Source: Halichoerus grypus (Eukaryota; Chordata; Mammalia; Carnivora; Phocidae). From it: a DNA stretch of 64,000 nt. Shown here one piece after another: positions 14,881-27,009 of the stretch (positions within the stretch are counted from its first letter, which is position 1; the number at the start of each line of letters is the position of its first letter). The notes under the pieces are model-generated. The model saw only the letters and a list, made by a program, of their open reading frames with translations, did no database searches and was not told the origin of the DNA. The stretch is taken from positions 161,540,437-161,604,436 of the forward strand of contig NC_135715.1 in the NCBI RefSeq assembly GCF_964656455.1, read 5' to 3'. Both the position numbers and the translations under genes were made by a program.

Positions 14881-15527
14881 AATGAGTATAATAGTGTTTT
14901 GCTTCTCTGTAAAATCAGAAAACAGGTTTTCATATCTTGCTGAGAGATAGCAGCTCCTCTACTCATTCTCCAAGTCCATTGTAAAATTATTCCTAGTTTG
15001 ATTTGAAGAACTGAGGTGGGCTTAGAGACAGGGCTAAACCTGAGGGCAGAACTGGGATGTTCCATCATAGGTTTGATCTGTTAAGTCATAGGACATATGT
15101 ATACAGATTTTGGAGCCATCTCAGTTTTTCAATGATACTTATTTTAGACAAGCTGACTTTTTTTATTTTTTATACTAAATATTTCTTTCTGTATTGCCTC
15201 CTTTTGCTACCCTAGAAATGAAGGGAAAAAAAAAAAACAAGTGTGTGTTAAAATTAGAAGCAATAGCATGTTGGCTGTTAGATTTCAGCTAATTATTTAA
15301 AGCTTAATTATACATGCAACAGTAGTTTACGTTATAAAATACAGTGAAAATAGTTAACGATTGTGAGTTGAAAACTTTGCTTTCTTGTTTCCTTTTTTGT
15401 TATTAGAAAATTAATGGGCAGAAAAATAATACAGTCATCTATATTTATGTAGTCCCTATTACCTGCATGCTTACTTTATGTCCAAGAGTGCTATTTAAAC
15501 ATTAATAAATATTTGGAAATTATCTAA

Positions 15528-15728
<201 letters not shown>

Positions 15729-16034
15729 TGAGAACATAATGAATTGCATTAAAAAAATCAACACAGGACAATTATCCTTATATGCTACCAATGTAGCATA
15801 TTAAGAATTACAAAATTAAAAAATATAAAAGACCTTACATGAAGTTTATCAGTTCTTTATGGAAATCACTGCCACACCAACTCATTTTTGACAAGCATTG
15901 GGAGGAAGTGTGTAGGAACTGACTTTTGAAGCAAGAGTAAAATTGCCAAGTCTGAGATAGGACAGTCACCTTCTGATAATCACTATTAAAATGTGAAACA
16001 CATCCTTCCTAACCTTTTTCTCTGCATCCACATA

Positions 16035-16039
<5 letters not shown>

Positions 16040-16074
<35 letters not shown>

Positions 16075-16075
16075 A

Positions 16076-16131
<56 letters not shown>
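16040..16131 (+). repeat. BMPR2: Compound (CT)n(GT)n(AT)n microsatellite plus poly-T
   Basis: Successive pure runs: CT about 16040-16066, GT (one A interruption) to about 16100, AT to about 16114, then about 17 T's. It lies between exons 8 and 9. Confidence 0.93.
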
Positions 16132-16133
<2 letters not shown>

Positions 16134-16139
16134 TTTTTT

Positions 16140-16336
16140 AGGGGCTTGCCTCAGTGGCTCATTTGGTTCAAGGTCCGACTCTTGATTTTGACTCAGGTCA
16201 TGATCTCATGATTGTGAGATTGACCCCCACCTTGGGCTCTATGGTCAACATGGAGTCTGCTTGAGATTTTCTGTCTTCCTCTCCCTCTCCCGCTCTCTTT
16301 CTCCTTAAATAAATAAATAAAATCTTTAACATTTAA
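16140..16336 (+). mobile_element. Diverged CAN-SINE, plus
   Basis: Head 'aggggcttgcctcagtggctc', middle 'ggagtctgcttgagattttctg' and tail AAATAAATAAATAAAATC. Many substitutions and no clear duplication. An older subfamily with the 'actcttgattttgactcagg' text. Confidence 0.85.
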
Positions 16337-16665
16337 AAAAAATTTTTTTTAATATTAAATGGTGTATATTGTTGTATAGTTTTCTCATTGTGTCTTAGAA
16401 ATGTTTCTGCATTGACATACATAGGATGGTCTAGCTCATTCTTTTTGATTGATGAATAGTATTCAATAGGATGGACTTACCACAGTTTAATTATTCAAGA
16501 AGGGCATTTTATAGATAAAAAATTTGGTATAGAAGGTTTCAGTAACATGCTTAGGGTCAAATAACGTATCATTGACATGAAATTTATGTATAACTTCTGG
16601 TCTAATATATGCCTTTCAGAATATGCTACATTCTGTTTCTGAAAAATATCACTCTAATTTAATAG

Positions 16666-16836
<171 letters not shown>

Positions 16837-18011
16837 TGATATATGTTTTGAAGTGAAGCAGTAATATCTTCTTTTTCTATCTATATTAAATAAGTCAACT
16901 TTTGTGTGTTTTTACTTTCATTTAAACCTTTAGTTCATTGCCATCTAGTGTTCAGAAACATTATTAGCAGAAGGATGTCAATCAGGAAAAACTTTTTAAA
17001 ATGACTCCAAGTTTTGCATCTGAGTGCAGTTTAATTAATTGCTCATAATAGCTTATCTGTGTTTAGTTTGGTCTCTGATTGCTTTAACGGTCATCGTTGT
17101 CCTTATGCATCCTCTGAACATTTGATAAGCTACACTTAAAATATTTCCTCAGTTGACCCAAGTAAGAGATTAGAAACAATGAATTAACCATTAGAACACT
17201 TTTTTCTTTCTTTTTCCTTTATTTTTTTCATTCTCCATTCTTGACTTCCTGCTTTCCTTCTTTTCTTTCAATGAAAGAACACTCATAATATGAATGTTTG
17301 TTTGAGGCTTACTTGAATTAGCCAAATGAGTTTATAGTTTTTTTGTTAGGATTATATTACTGTCATTATTGTCCTATAAAAACTTAAACTATCAATATGT
17401 GCATTACATTCTTCTAGATGATGTACAAAATGATTTGATATATATGGCTTCTACCTTATAGGAATAACACCATTAAAGGCATAGAAAAAGGAAAAACAGT
17501 CAGTTGAATCAGCATTAGACAAATTATGAAATGGAACTATTAAATAAAAACAAAGATTAGTGGTAGGGTTGAATTTTTTTGCTTTAGAAACAGTAAGCAT
17601 TTAACAGTAGTTATAATTCTAAAAATAAAATAAGTTAATTATTTAGATTGACTATAGGTCAATCAGTTATTATTTAGAAGTATATTTCCTAGTTAATTGT
17701 AAGTACAAAGTACTCAATTAAGGTATTTTTCTGGACATAGCAGAATTGCAGTAGTATCACACATATTATTGGAACTTTTGAAACTTTTTATTTCTATTAT
17801 TGGAATTTTGGCCAGAGATTTTTTTTAATATATCCTAATCCAGAATTTTATTTTTTAGAAGCATGTCTGACTAAAATGATTCTTATTACCAGCATTAGTA
17901 TACTGCCATCAGCAACATTTTTTTGGACAACTACTGCATTCAAAGAATAACTATTGCTTTTGGTCTGATAAATAATAAAGAGCAATATCAAGTGTTTGAA
18001 AAAGGAAAAGC

Positions 18012-18210
18012 AGGGTGCCTGGGTGGCACAGTTGGTATACCTCCAAATGCAGTATAATTCTTGGTTTTGGCTCAGGTCGTGATCTCAGAGTCCTGAGATT
18101 GAGCCCCACATGGGACTTAATGCTCAGCGTGGAGTCTACTTGAAGATTCTCTCCCTCTGCCCCTCCCCCATGCTCTCTCTCTCTCTCTCTCAAATAAATC
18201 TTAAAAAAGA
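18012..18210 (+). mobile_element. CAN-SINE, plus, with anomalous head
   Basis: Head 'gggtgcctgggtggcacagttgg' and tail normal. However, the usual 'ttaagcatctgactc' segment is replaced by about 25 bp (18033-18057) that includes a 22-mer found again at 19452-19473. Flanks gaaaaaggaaaagcag / gaaaaaagaaaaggg are weak duplications. Confidence 0.88.
18033..18054 (+). repeat. 22-bp direct repeat, copy 1 (inside SINE)
   Basis: Starts TGGTATACCTCC and ends AATGCAGTA. 21 of 22 bases match copy 2 at 19452-19473. It is foreign to the SINE consensus. Confidence 0.8.
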
Positions 18211-18320
18211 AGAAAAAAGAAAAGGGAAAGGCAATTCAATCTTATTTGTAGATTATTTTAGCAGATGTATAGGATAAATTGAGATTGAAAGAATTAGAGG
18301 CAGTTTAAAAAGGGAAAAGA

Positions 18321-18428
18321 CAGGTGCCTGGCTGACTCAATCAATAGAGCATGTGACTCTTGACCTCTGGGTTGGGGCCATGAGTTCGAGCCCCATTTTG
18401 GGGGTGGAGATTACTTAAAAAAAAAATA
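18321..18428 (+). mobile_element. Short CAN-SINE, tRNA head only, plus
   Basis: Only the tRNA-related part (aggtgcctggctgactcaatc to gagttcgagccccattttgg) then A-rich tail. This is the short older subfamily without the CT-rich segment. Confidence 0.82.
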
Positions 18429-19451
18429 GTTAAAAAAATAGGAAAAAGAAATAAGGTGTTACTATTTAATGGATACATAGTTTCTGTCTGGGAAGATGTA
18501 AAAAGTTCTAGAGATGGGTAGTAGTGATGGTTACACAACATTATTAATGTACTTATTGCCACAGGACTGACTATATGCTTAAAAATTGTTAAAATGGTAA
18601 ATTTTGTGTATATTTAACCACAATGAAAATAAAAATAAAGGAGAAAAACAAGAGTTGCAGTAAGAGATCCTATAATCTTGGATATGGAAATTGGCAAGAA
18701 GAGGCACATGTAAGAAAATATAGAGGAGAAATCTGTGGTTCTACTTAGCTATTAGAAGAAAATCTAAGGAATTGAGAAATATTCAGAGATCAAAGAAATA
18801 GGGTGGCAGCCAGGAACTTAGGAGAAAATATTTATTATATGGAAAGGTGAATTAATTATGGAGACTTTTGGATGGGGTATTGAGGGACAACTGAAGAAAT
18901 TTAAAAAAAAATTTTTTTTTAATTATCTATCCATAGATGGTAAATGGGAACTTATGAGTGAATGCTCTCTCCTAAGAGAACAAATTAAGAGTGCAAAAAA
19001 TTGGGGAATAAAGACTGCATATTGGGGGACCTCCCTGTACCAGTAGGTTAGTTAAGAAGACCATTGGTCAGAAAAATAGTGAGAAAACTAAGAAATCATA
19101 GTATCTTGGAACTCGATGTTAGAAAATGTTAAGAACCCAGATTGATAGCAGTAGATGTAATATGAAGTCAAAAGGAAATAGAACTGAGGAATGATCTTTG
19201 AATTTGAATCGGAGGAGGTTATTAGTATTCTTAGAAGAGATTCTGTGGAATAGAGAAGACAGCAATATTACAGAGTATGGGAAGGAAAAGTATTAAGACA
19301 GCACAGGAAGAAGATTTAGGGTACTCTTAAAAATTTTAACAATGAAATGGGGGGAGAAGTTGAATAAAAAGGTTCCCATAAACATATTAATAAACATAGA
19401 ATAGCATGTTATAATGATACAATTCTTGGAAAACATTTCTTCAAACTTGTA

Positions 19452-19473
19452 TGGTATATCTCCAAATGCAGTA
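19452..19473 (+). repeat. 22-bp direct repeat, copy 2 (unique intron sequence)
   Basis: Starts TGGTATATCTCC and ends AATGCAGTA. One mismatch to copy 1. The surrounding sequence is not a SINE. Confidence 0.8.
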
Positions 19474-20678
19474 CATGCTTTATTATTAAATGTAGACATT
19501 ACGTTATGTAGACTGACCCTCTGTAAAGTATTTGCAGAATAAATGAATTAGGTGTCTGTATTACAAAAAATTGAAATGCTGCAATATTCATATAAAGGAG
19601 GAATATGGAAGGAAGAAAGAAAATAGGAAAGCAAGAGAAAGAAAAAGAAAAAAGAGAACAAGCATAATTTAAGAAGGGAACTAGAAAGTTCCTAACTGCT
19701 TAGAGACATAATTAACAAATAGCAAATGAGGTTTGAAGCAGGGAATGGTATCTGATATTCTTAGACATTTTATCTATTTTGGACAGTTTGAAAGAAAGTA
19801 GGATTATAAAACTTCCCTTGAGCAATCCAATGATAATAAAGTTTTAAGGAAATCCAGTTAAGACTAATAGAATTCATGATGATGATATCATTAACATTAA
19901 TCTTTGTGTCCCTAATGCCTAATACTAAGCGCTAAACAAGTATCTATTGAAAAATTAGATTTAGAGCCATGAAGATTTATTAGAAAATTGACAGTTCTTA
20001 ATGTCATTTCATTTACAAAATAAGATTGTACATTAGTTTTATTTAGCAGGTTTTCTAATTATATTTTAGACCTGATTAAAACAAATAAGTAAAATTATGA
20101 ATTTTTAATTATCCTGAACGAGTATTCGGAAAAAAAAACCTAATAAATAGCACTTGGAAGATATCTATATGTGTTGTGTTTATGTCTCAGAGACAGATAA
20201 GATATACTAGATACTAAATATCTTACAGTTCACAGATATTATGGGTTCAGGTTTTATCAAATGAGGTTTCATGAGTGAAAGTGATACACTAACTAGCAGG
20301 ATTGAATCTTTCAATTTTGTCTTTCAAGTTCAATATTAATGGCAATTGTCAACAATAAGTATCTGCTTAAATGTTTAAAGTATGTGAACATATCACTTGT
20401 TTAGATAGTGTAATATTCCAAAATTTTGGGGTTGTACTGCATAAATTATAGAATTAATCTTTGTAATTTAATCTTTTTTAATATTGGAGGAGGGCAACTG
20501 TTTATATGTTGTTTTGAATATCCAAATTGAAACAAAAATTAAATACATGTTTTATAAAGTACTTTCTATCTGGGTCATTATAACTTTTGTATTATCTCCA
20601 TGTGAGTGAGATAAGGAAGACAGACATTGCCATTTTGCTGGCAGGAAAATTAAAAACAGAATAAATGACTTTTCCAGG

Positions 20679-20834
20679 GGCGCCTCGGTGGCTTAGTCCG
20701 TTAAGCGTCTGACTCTTGATTTTGGCTCAGATCATGATCTCAAGGTTGTGAGATCAAGCCCCATGTTGGGCTCCACACTGAGCGTGGAGCTTGCTTAAGA
20801 TTGTCTGTCAGTCTGTCTGTCTCAAAATAAAAAA
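20679..20834 (+). mobile_element. CAN-SINE, plus, perfect 19-bp duplication
   Basis: Head 'ggcgcctcggtggcttagtcc' and a shortened CT segment. Identical aataaatgacttttccagg at 20660-20678 and 20835-20853. Confidence 0.95.
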
Positions 20835-21776
20835 AATAAATGACTTTTCCAGGAGAGAGATGAAGCCAGGATTAGAGCTTAAGTGCCTTATCCTACATTC
20901 TGGTGTTCCTCCTTCTAATTTATCCTGTCGTTTTAATGGGGTGGGGAGTGGCGCCAGGAGACAGGAAGAGTCTCCTGTGTTGTTTGTCAAGATTTTGACT
21001 AGACCATTGGTTTTCTGACTATTGGTCCCAGAGATCTTCTGTATGCTCAATATGTTTATTAAGTTTAATTTGATAACATTTTGTAAAAATCATGAGCTTC
21101 TCATCACAAGCAGCTGATTGTGCTTTATTGGTGATAAATAGGGTTATTAAACAGTGGTAGAATAGTTAATGAAACTTTAAAATCCTTGATCTAGATACTG
21201 TTTTTTAAGAGGAATTTTTTTAAAAAAATCAGTATACTGATTTTTCTATCATGGCCATTATCACAAAAATTTTTGTGACATTTGATACAGTCTGGCTGGA
21301 CTATAATAGAGCCAGTGACATATTAAGACAGGATGACTAAACATCTGTGTGCTTATATTTGGTTGTACAGACATGTGTTCTACTAGATCCTGGACTTTGT
21401 CCTCATATTCGCCACCCTTGATCTCTGTATGGGATAAGAATTCAGGCATTTTCAAGTATTAAGTATACCTTATATATATATAATTAATAATCCCCCCCAA
21501 TTTAGTAATACTAGAAATCATTTAAAAATAGCTATGTCCACTGTTGAAACTACCACTTGATTTATCAACAGATGTTTAATTTATCAAAGACTATTCTAAG
21601 TAAAGCATTTATTAAAACCCACAACAGGATTTCTTTTGGATTTCCAAATATGCCCTAAAGGGTTAAAAAAAAAAAAAAGATTGTGACATAATTTCTCTGC
21701 TTACTTGGTATCAGAAATTCTGCTGTTATTCCATCATTTTAACATAGTTGGAAATTTTATTCTGTCCTTCTTTTAA

Positions 21777-21938
<162 letters not shown>

Positions 21939-22370
21939 TAAATTATTAAAAAGAGGACTTATGACTGAATATGTTTCAATGTTGTTAGAAGCAAAAATAG
22001 ACTGTTAATGTAATAGTTTTTAGAGCTGTCTAATGCCAGAAATCCAACTTACTTGACTTTTATGATGTTATACACTTTCAAATTTTTCAATATAAAAAAG
22101 TCCTCTTTCTTGGTTCAGTTTCAGTTTTTTCCAAGTGTAAAACACTAGAGAGACTAACTTGTGTCTGAAGGTTGCCAGATTGAGTAACAGCTAGAATAAT
22201 TAACATGTTAATATTTTGAACATTATTGAAATTCCATCTTATTCTCTAGAGTGGTACCAAAAATGTTAATTAGTGCAGATGTACATATTCAGTGGCTAAT
22301 AGAAATTTAAACTACCTCAAAAAGAAACCAAGGTGTGCTTATAAATTCTGCCTATTAAAAATGCAGTCTA

Positions 22371-22469
22371 GGGGCTCAGTTGGTGGATCATATGACTCTT
22401 GATCTTGGGGTTGTGAGTTCAAGCCCCACATTGGGTATAGAGATTTCTTAAAATAAAATCTTTAAAAAA
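22371..22469 (+). mobile_element. Short CAN-SINE, plus
   Basis: tRNA-type part from ggggctcagttgg (the 'cgcctgggtggct' start is lacking) to gagttcaagccccacattgg, then AAAATAAAATC tail. Flanks aaatgcagtcta / aaattcagtcta. Confidence 0.85.
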
Positions 22470-22509
22470 ACAAATTCAGTCTAAAACACTAAAATATCTT
22501 CAAAGGCTC

Positions 22510-22790
22510 CTGCCATTTTGGTAAATTGTTGCTACAGCACTGTAAACATCTTACAAACATTTATACACACACCTTCTTTCTCTTTATGTCATGTAATTTT
22601 TTTTAACATAAGTAGGATCATTTCATTATCCACTATCATTTCTGAAGCTTATTTTTTTACTCATGGACAGTTTTTCATGTCAATACCTATAGATGTATCT
22701 CTTTCTCCATTTGGTCAGTATTCCATTGTATATCATAATTATTGAATTATCCCTTATTGATGGTAGTACCCTGTATTTCTTATTTTAAAC
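22510..22790 (-). mobile_element. Old L1 3'-end-like fragment, antisense (weak)
   Basis: Text such as 'tcatggacagtttttcatgtcaatacctatagat' and 'cagtattccattgtatatcataattattgaattatccct' resembles antisense L1 3' ends. Diverged. Confidence 0.45.
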
Positions 22791-23114
22791 ATTTTTTTAA
22801 AGAATTACAAAGTTATGCCTATACATGGTAAATCAAATCAAATTAAGTAGAAGGGCATAAAAAAGGAAAAGAAAAAAACTCCATAACTCTACCACCACTC
22901 TTCAAAAGAAACTCCTATTAACAGTGTTCTGAGGTTTTGGTTTTTGTTCCTAATTTTTACTTCTGAAGGTTACTATTACAACTGTAAATACTATATCCTT
23001 ATTTCTTGTTATCTCTCATTTACTCTCTCCTAGGTTTGTAACATTTTAGCTATTATCACATAATTTATGTTTTGTCCACAGATCTAAAACTTAAAATAAA
23101 AACGTCAGAAATTG

Positions 23115-23310
23115 GGCGCCTTGGTGGCTCAGTCGTTAGAACATCTGCCTTTGGCTCAGGTCGTGATCCTGGAGTCCTGGGATCAAGTCCTGCATCAGGC
23201 TCCCTGCTCAGTGGGGAGCCTGCTTCTCCCTCTGCCTCTGCTGCTCCCCCTGCTTGTGCTTGCTCTCTGTCAAATAAATAAATTTTTTAAAAGTCTTTAA
23301 AAAAAAAAAA
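23115..23310 (+). mobile_element. CAN-SINE, plus
   Basis: Complete (ggcgccttggtggctcagtcg) with A13 tail. Duplications gtcagaaattg / gccagaaattg, one mismatch. Confidence 0.94.
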
Positions 23311-25255
23311 AGCCAGAAATTGTAGAATTATGATTGTGTAAACATCCACTGCACAATATAGTATTGTGCTTGGACTCATAGAGAAGGAAGTAAAAATCCT
23401 GTTAGCTATTGTAAGCTTCTGCTGCTTGAGGAAGAATGTTTCAAAAGTAACCATCCACTGGATTCTCCGACTTTTTGTCACTTTGTTCTTTCTTTCTTCT
23501 TTATAGATTCTATTAAGAAGCAACATTTTTTAAAAAATCTCACTCTTTTTCTTGTAAATCATAATTTCTTTTATGAAGTTCCTCTTTAAGTGATGTATGT
23601 TAGTACATGCATGGGATTATGAATCCTTGCACCTTCAAATTGTTTATATCTTGCCCTCACATTTGAGTAATAATTTGGCCAAGTAATGGTTTCAAGATCA
23701 AAATCGCATTTTCCTCATAGTGGTTCCTTTGAAATCGCTACTCCACTGTCCTCAAGCATTCAGACATGTTAAGAATTCCAGAGCCAACCAGTCTCATTCC
23801 ATTACTTTTTGTCTTTTTGTTTTACCCCTTGTTTTCTTGTCTCTATGAGCTTTTAAGCCTTTATCGTTGGAATTATCACAGCTTACCTGGATATATGGAG
23901 GCGTGGATCTTTTCACACATTTTGCTTTGCACTAGACAGGTTTTCAGTTTGAAAACTCGGAGATTTCTTCAATTCAGAGGAGTTTTTCTATATTATTTAA
24001 AAAATTATTTTTTCTCTTCTATTTCTTCCCTCTGTAATTCCCATTAGATAACTACTGGTCCACCTGACATTCCAGGTGTCAATTTTTTTTCTTGCATTTT
24101 CCGTTTTTTTGTTGTACATTGTTCAAGATTTACTCTGCTTTAGCTTTCAAATCACTCATTCATTTTTCACCTTTATCACTCTATTAGTTATCTGTTCATT
24201 AAAATCTTACTTTTGACAGTCATATTTATAATTTCTAGAAATTCTTAATGTTTGTTTCTTCCATAGCAGTCTGTTCTTGTTTTAAGAATGTGATAGGAAT
24301 TCAATTATTTCTAAAGGTGTAAATCAGAATTTTTGACACTTTATACAAATAATTTTCTTGATTATAGTTAAAGAACAAAAATGAAAAAAAATTCACTAAG
24401 CAATTTAAATCACTTTATTATGTATTTTCACATTTTACTTTTAGGTTGTCTTCATAGAATTAGAATATTTTCATTCTTGATCCTGACTTATATGGGGTGG
24501 TGGCATGTCAGAGAGAGGCTAGAGAGATGTTATGTGTTTCCATACAGATTTAGACTGAATATTTTCTCCATTGCTCATCTTTATCATCTTGTCCATTGGT
24601 CAAGGAAGGCTTCTGCTTCAAATGAGATTGAAATCTTCTTCAAGGCATTGAAGATCTATTGCCAAAAACATATGCCCAAAATTGCCTCCAAACTGCAGTC
24701 CCTGCTATGGGAACTGGGACAGATCTTTAAGAAGTCCTTGGCAGAAGGTGAGAGGCTGAATCCTGCACCAGGATTCATTAGATATTCTAGCCTCACAGAG
24801 CATCCCTCAAAGAAAAATCTCTTCATGAAATTTTATCTAGATTTAAAATACTTATCTTCCTTAAATTGTTTTCTCACCAGAGAAATTTGTGAAATCTCTC
24901 TTGGCAACCCCAGCATTACAAGATATGCATCATATGCATATTTACTTGAAAACTTTTTGCTTCCAATTTAGAGTAGGTTGCTAAGTAGGGGATAAGTGAT
25001 ACTTGGTTTACTTCCAGTGAATCCATTTAAATCTAATGTGCTGCAGTCAATAGAACTGCTTCTCTGTAAAGACAATCCAATACTAGAGAGGTGTATAGCA
25101 AATGCATAGTATATAAAAAGAAATACACCTATGTCTAAAAGAAAATATTTTTGCTTCATAATTGCATTGAAATTAAAAAACATTTTTATAATAACAAAAC
25201 TCAAAGATCTTCCAAATATAAATGAGTGTAAAGACTAGTTTTTAAAAACTGCTAG

Positions 25256-25444
25256 GGAGGGCACCTGGGTGGCTCAGTCAGGTAAGCGTCTGCCTTCAAC
25301 TCAGGTCATGATCCCGGGGTCCTGGGATTGAGCCCCACATTGGGCTCCCTGCTTAGCGGGGAGCCTGCTTCTCCCTTTCCTTCTGCCTGCTGCTCCCCCT
25401 GCTTGTGCTGTCTGTCAAATAAATAAATAAAATCTTTTAAAAAG
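25256..25444 (+). mobile_element. CAN-SINE, plus
   Basis: Complete from gggcacctgggtggctcagtc to AAATAAATAAATAAAATC tail. Flanks actgctaggg / attgccaggg are a possible diverged duplication. Confidence 0.93.
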
Positions 25445-25730
25445 ATTGCCAGGGGCTCAAAAACATAGATCAGTCAATAAAAGGGGGAAGAATAGTTTCC
25501 TGATAAAAATGAAAGAATAGACAATAGTCTGAGGAAAATACATGAAAATGTTAACCATAGTTATCTCTGAATATTGGATTCATGAATAACTTTTTCTTTT
25601 CTCCCCCCGTACTTTCAGAATTTATAGTAAAAATGAACTGTTGTAACAATTACATACACATACACACAGTTTAAATTGGAATAACAAAAAATTATAGACA
25701 AAGTTTATTATTAAAATAGTTTTTTCCCAG

Positions 25731-25930
25731 GGTGCCTGGGTGGTGCAGTCAATTAGGTGTCCAACACTTGGTTTCAGCTGAGGTTGTGATCTCAGGGTCA
25801 TGAGATCGAGCCCTGCGTTGGGGGTCCATGCTCAGCATGGAGTCTGCTTAGAGTTCTGTCTCCCTGTCCCTCTGCCCGCCCACGTGGCCCCACCCCCCCC
25901 ACTCTCAAATAAGTAAATTTTAAAATAAAA
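25731..25930 (+). mobile_element. CAN-SINE, plus, diverged
   Basis: Head gggtgcctgggtggtgcagtc, 'ggagtctgcttagag' middle and a short A/T-rich tail. Flanking aatagttttttcccag / aatagctttttgtc is suggestive. Confidence 0.88.
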
Positions 25931-26023
25931 TATAATAGCTTTTTGTCTCACATGTAAAACTTTCAGGTATAATTTGTTCAACTACACCACCATTCTTCAT
26001 ATTTTTCATTATTTTCCAAATTA

Positions 26024-26201
26024 TTTTTAAGATTTTATTTATTTGTTTGTCAGAGAGAGAGAGCACAAGCAGGGGGAGCAGCAGGCAGAGGGAGAAGCAA
26101 GCTCCCAGCTGAGCAAGGAGCCCGATGTGGGGTTGATCCCAGGACTCATGACTTGAGCTGAAGGCAGATACTTAACCAACTGAGCCACCCAGCTGTCCCC
26201 C
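26024..26201 (-). mobile_element. CAN-SINE, minus
   Basis: From 'ttttaagattttatttatttg' to 'gagccacccagctgtcccc'. Duplications attttccaaatt at left and cttttccaaatt at right. Confidence 0.93.
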
Positions 26202-27009
26202 TTTTCCAAATTCTTATCTTCCATTTCTTAATCTGTCTTGAATACTGGCTTGTTCTCTTTCCCCTCTTGAAATCATTTGTCTGATTTATCTTTAATCCTT
26301 AGTTTTAGTTCTGTATAACCTCTCTTGCTCAACAGTCTTATCTTAATATATTGTCATGTAAAAGTTTGAAACTTTCTCAGTTGTTTTTTTTCCTCCTCTA
26401 GTCTCTTCTTTCTCCACCCATTAAATCCAGTCTTCTAAAATGTCCTATATTTTCCAAAAGCTATCCGTTCTTCTTTTCACATTTATTTCATTCTTTATAT
26501 TTCTCTTCTTGACAAATCAGCAAACTTGCTGTGGTCTAGAATTTAACATTTTCCATACTTCTTTTCTCATACAGCCTACATTAGGAAATGCAAGTTCACA
26601 TCATGATATAGTGTCTTTAGAATAATACTTAACCTCACTACGTACTCTGTGTTTTCTTATTTGCTCTTCTAGTCTATAGAGTATTTCACTTTGGAGAGAC
26701 TGGTGTAGTTGTTTGTTTTAAATGTTGGTTCCCACCCACTAAGCTCATTTCATGACCCATCCATGAGCCCCCACTTCCATTTTCCTGTCATTACAGAGGA
26801 AAGATTTTTTAAATTTCTTATCTTTTTTCCCGTTTTATTTCTTCTGCTTCTCTTTCTTCATCAGTGTAAATAACGATACCCCCTTTATCTTATTTACCCA
26901 AATGTTGGATATCATTATATATTTGCAGTTAGAGTCCCTTGTTGAAGCACTCATCTGATATTGCCTGAATATTTATATTTTTCGCTAATCTTATTTTCTC
27001 CCCTCAAAA

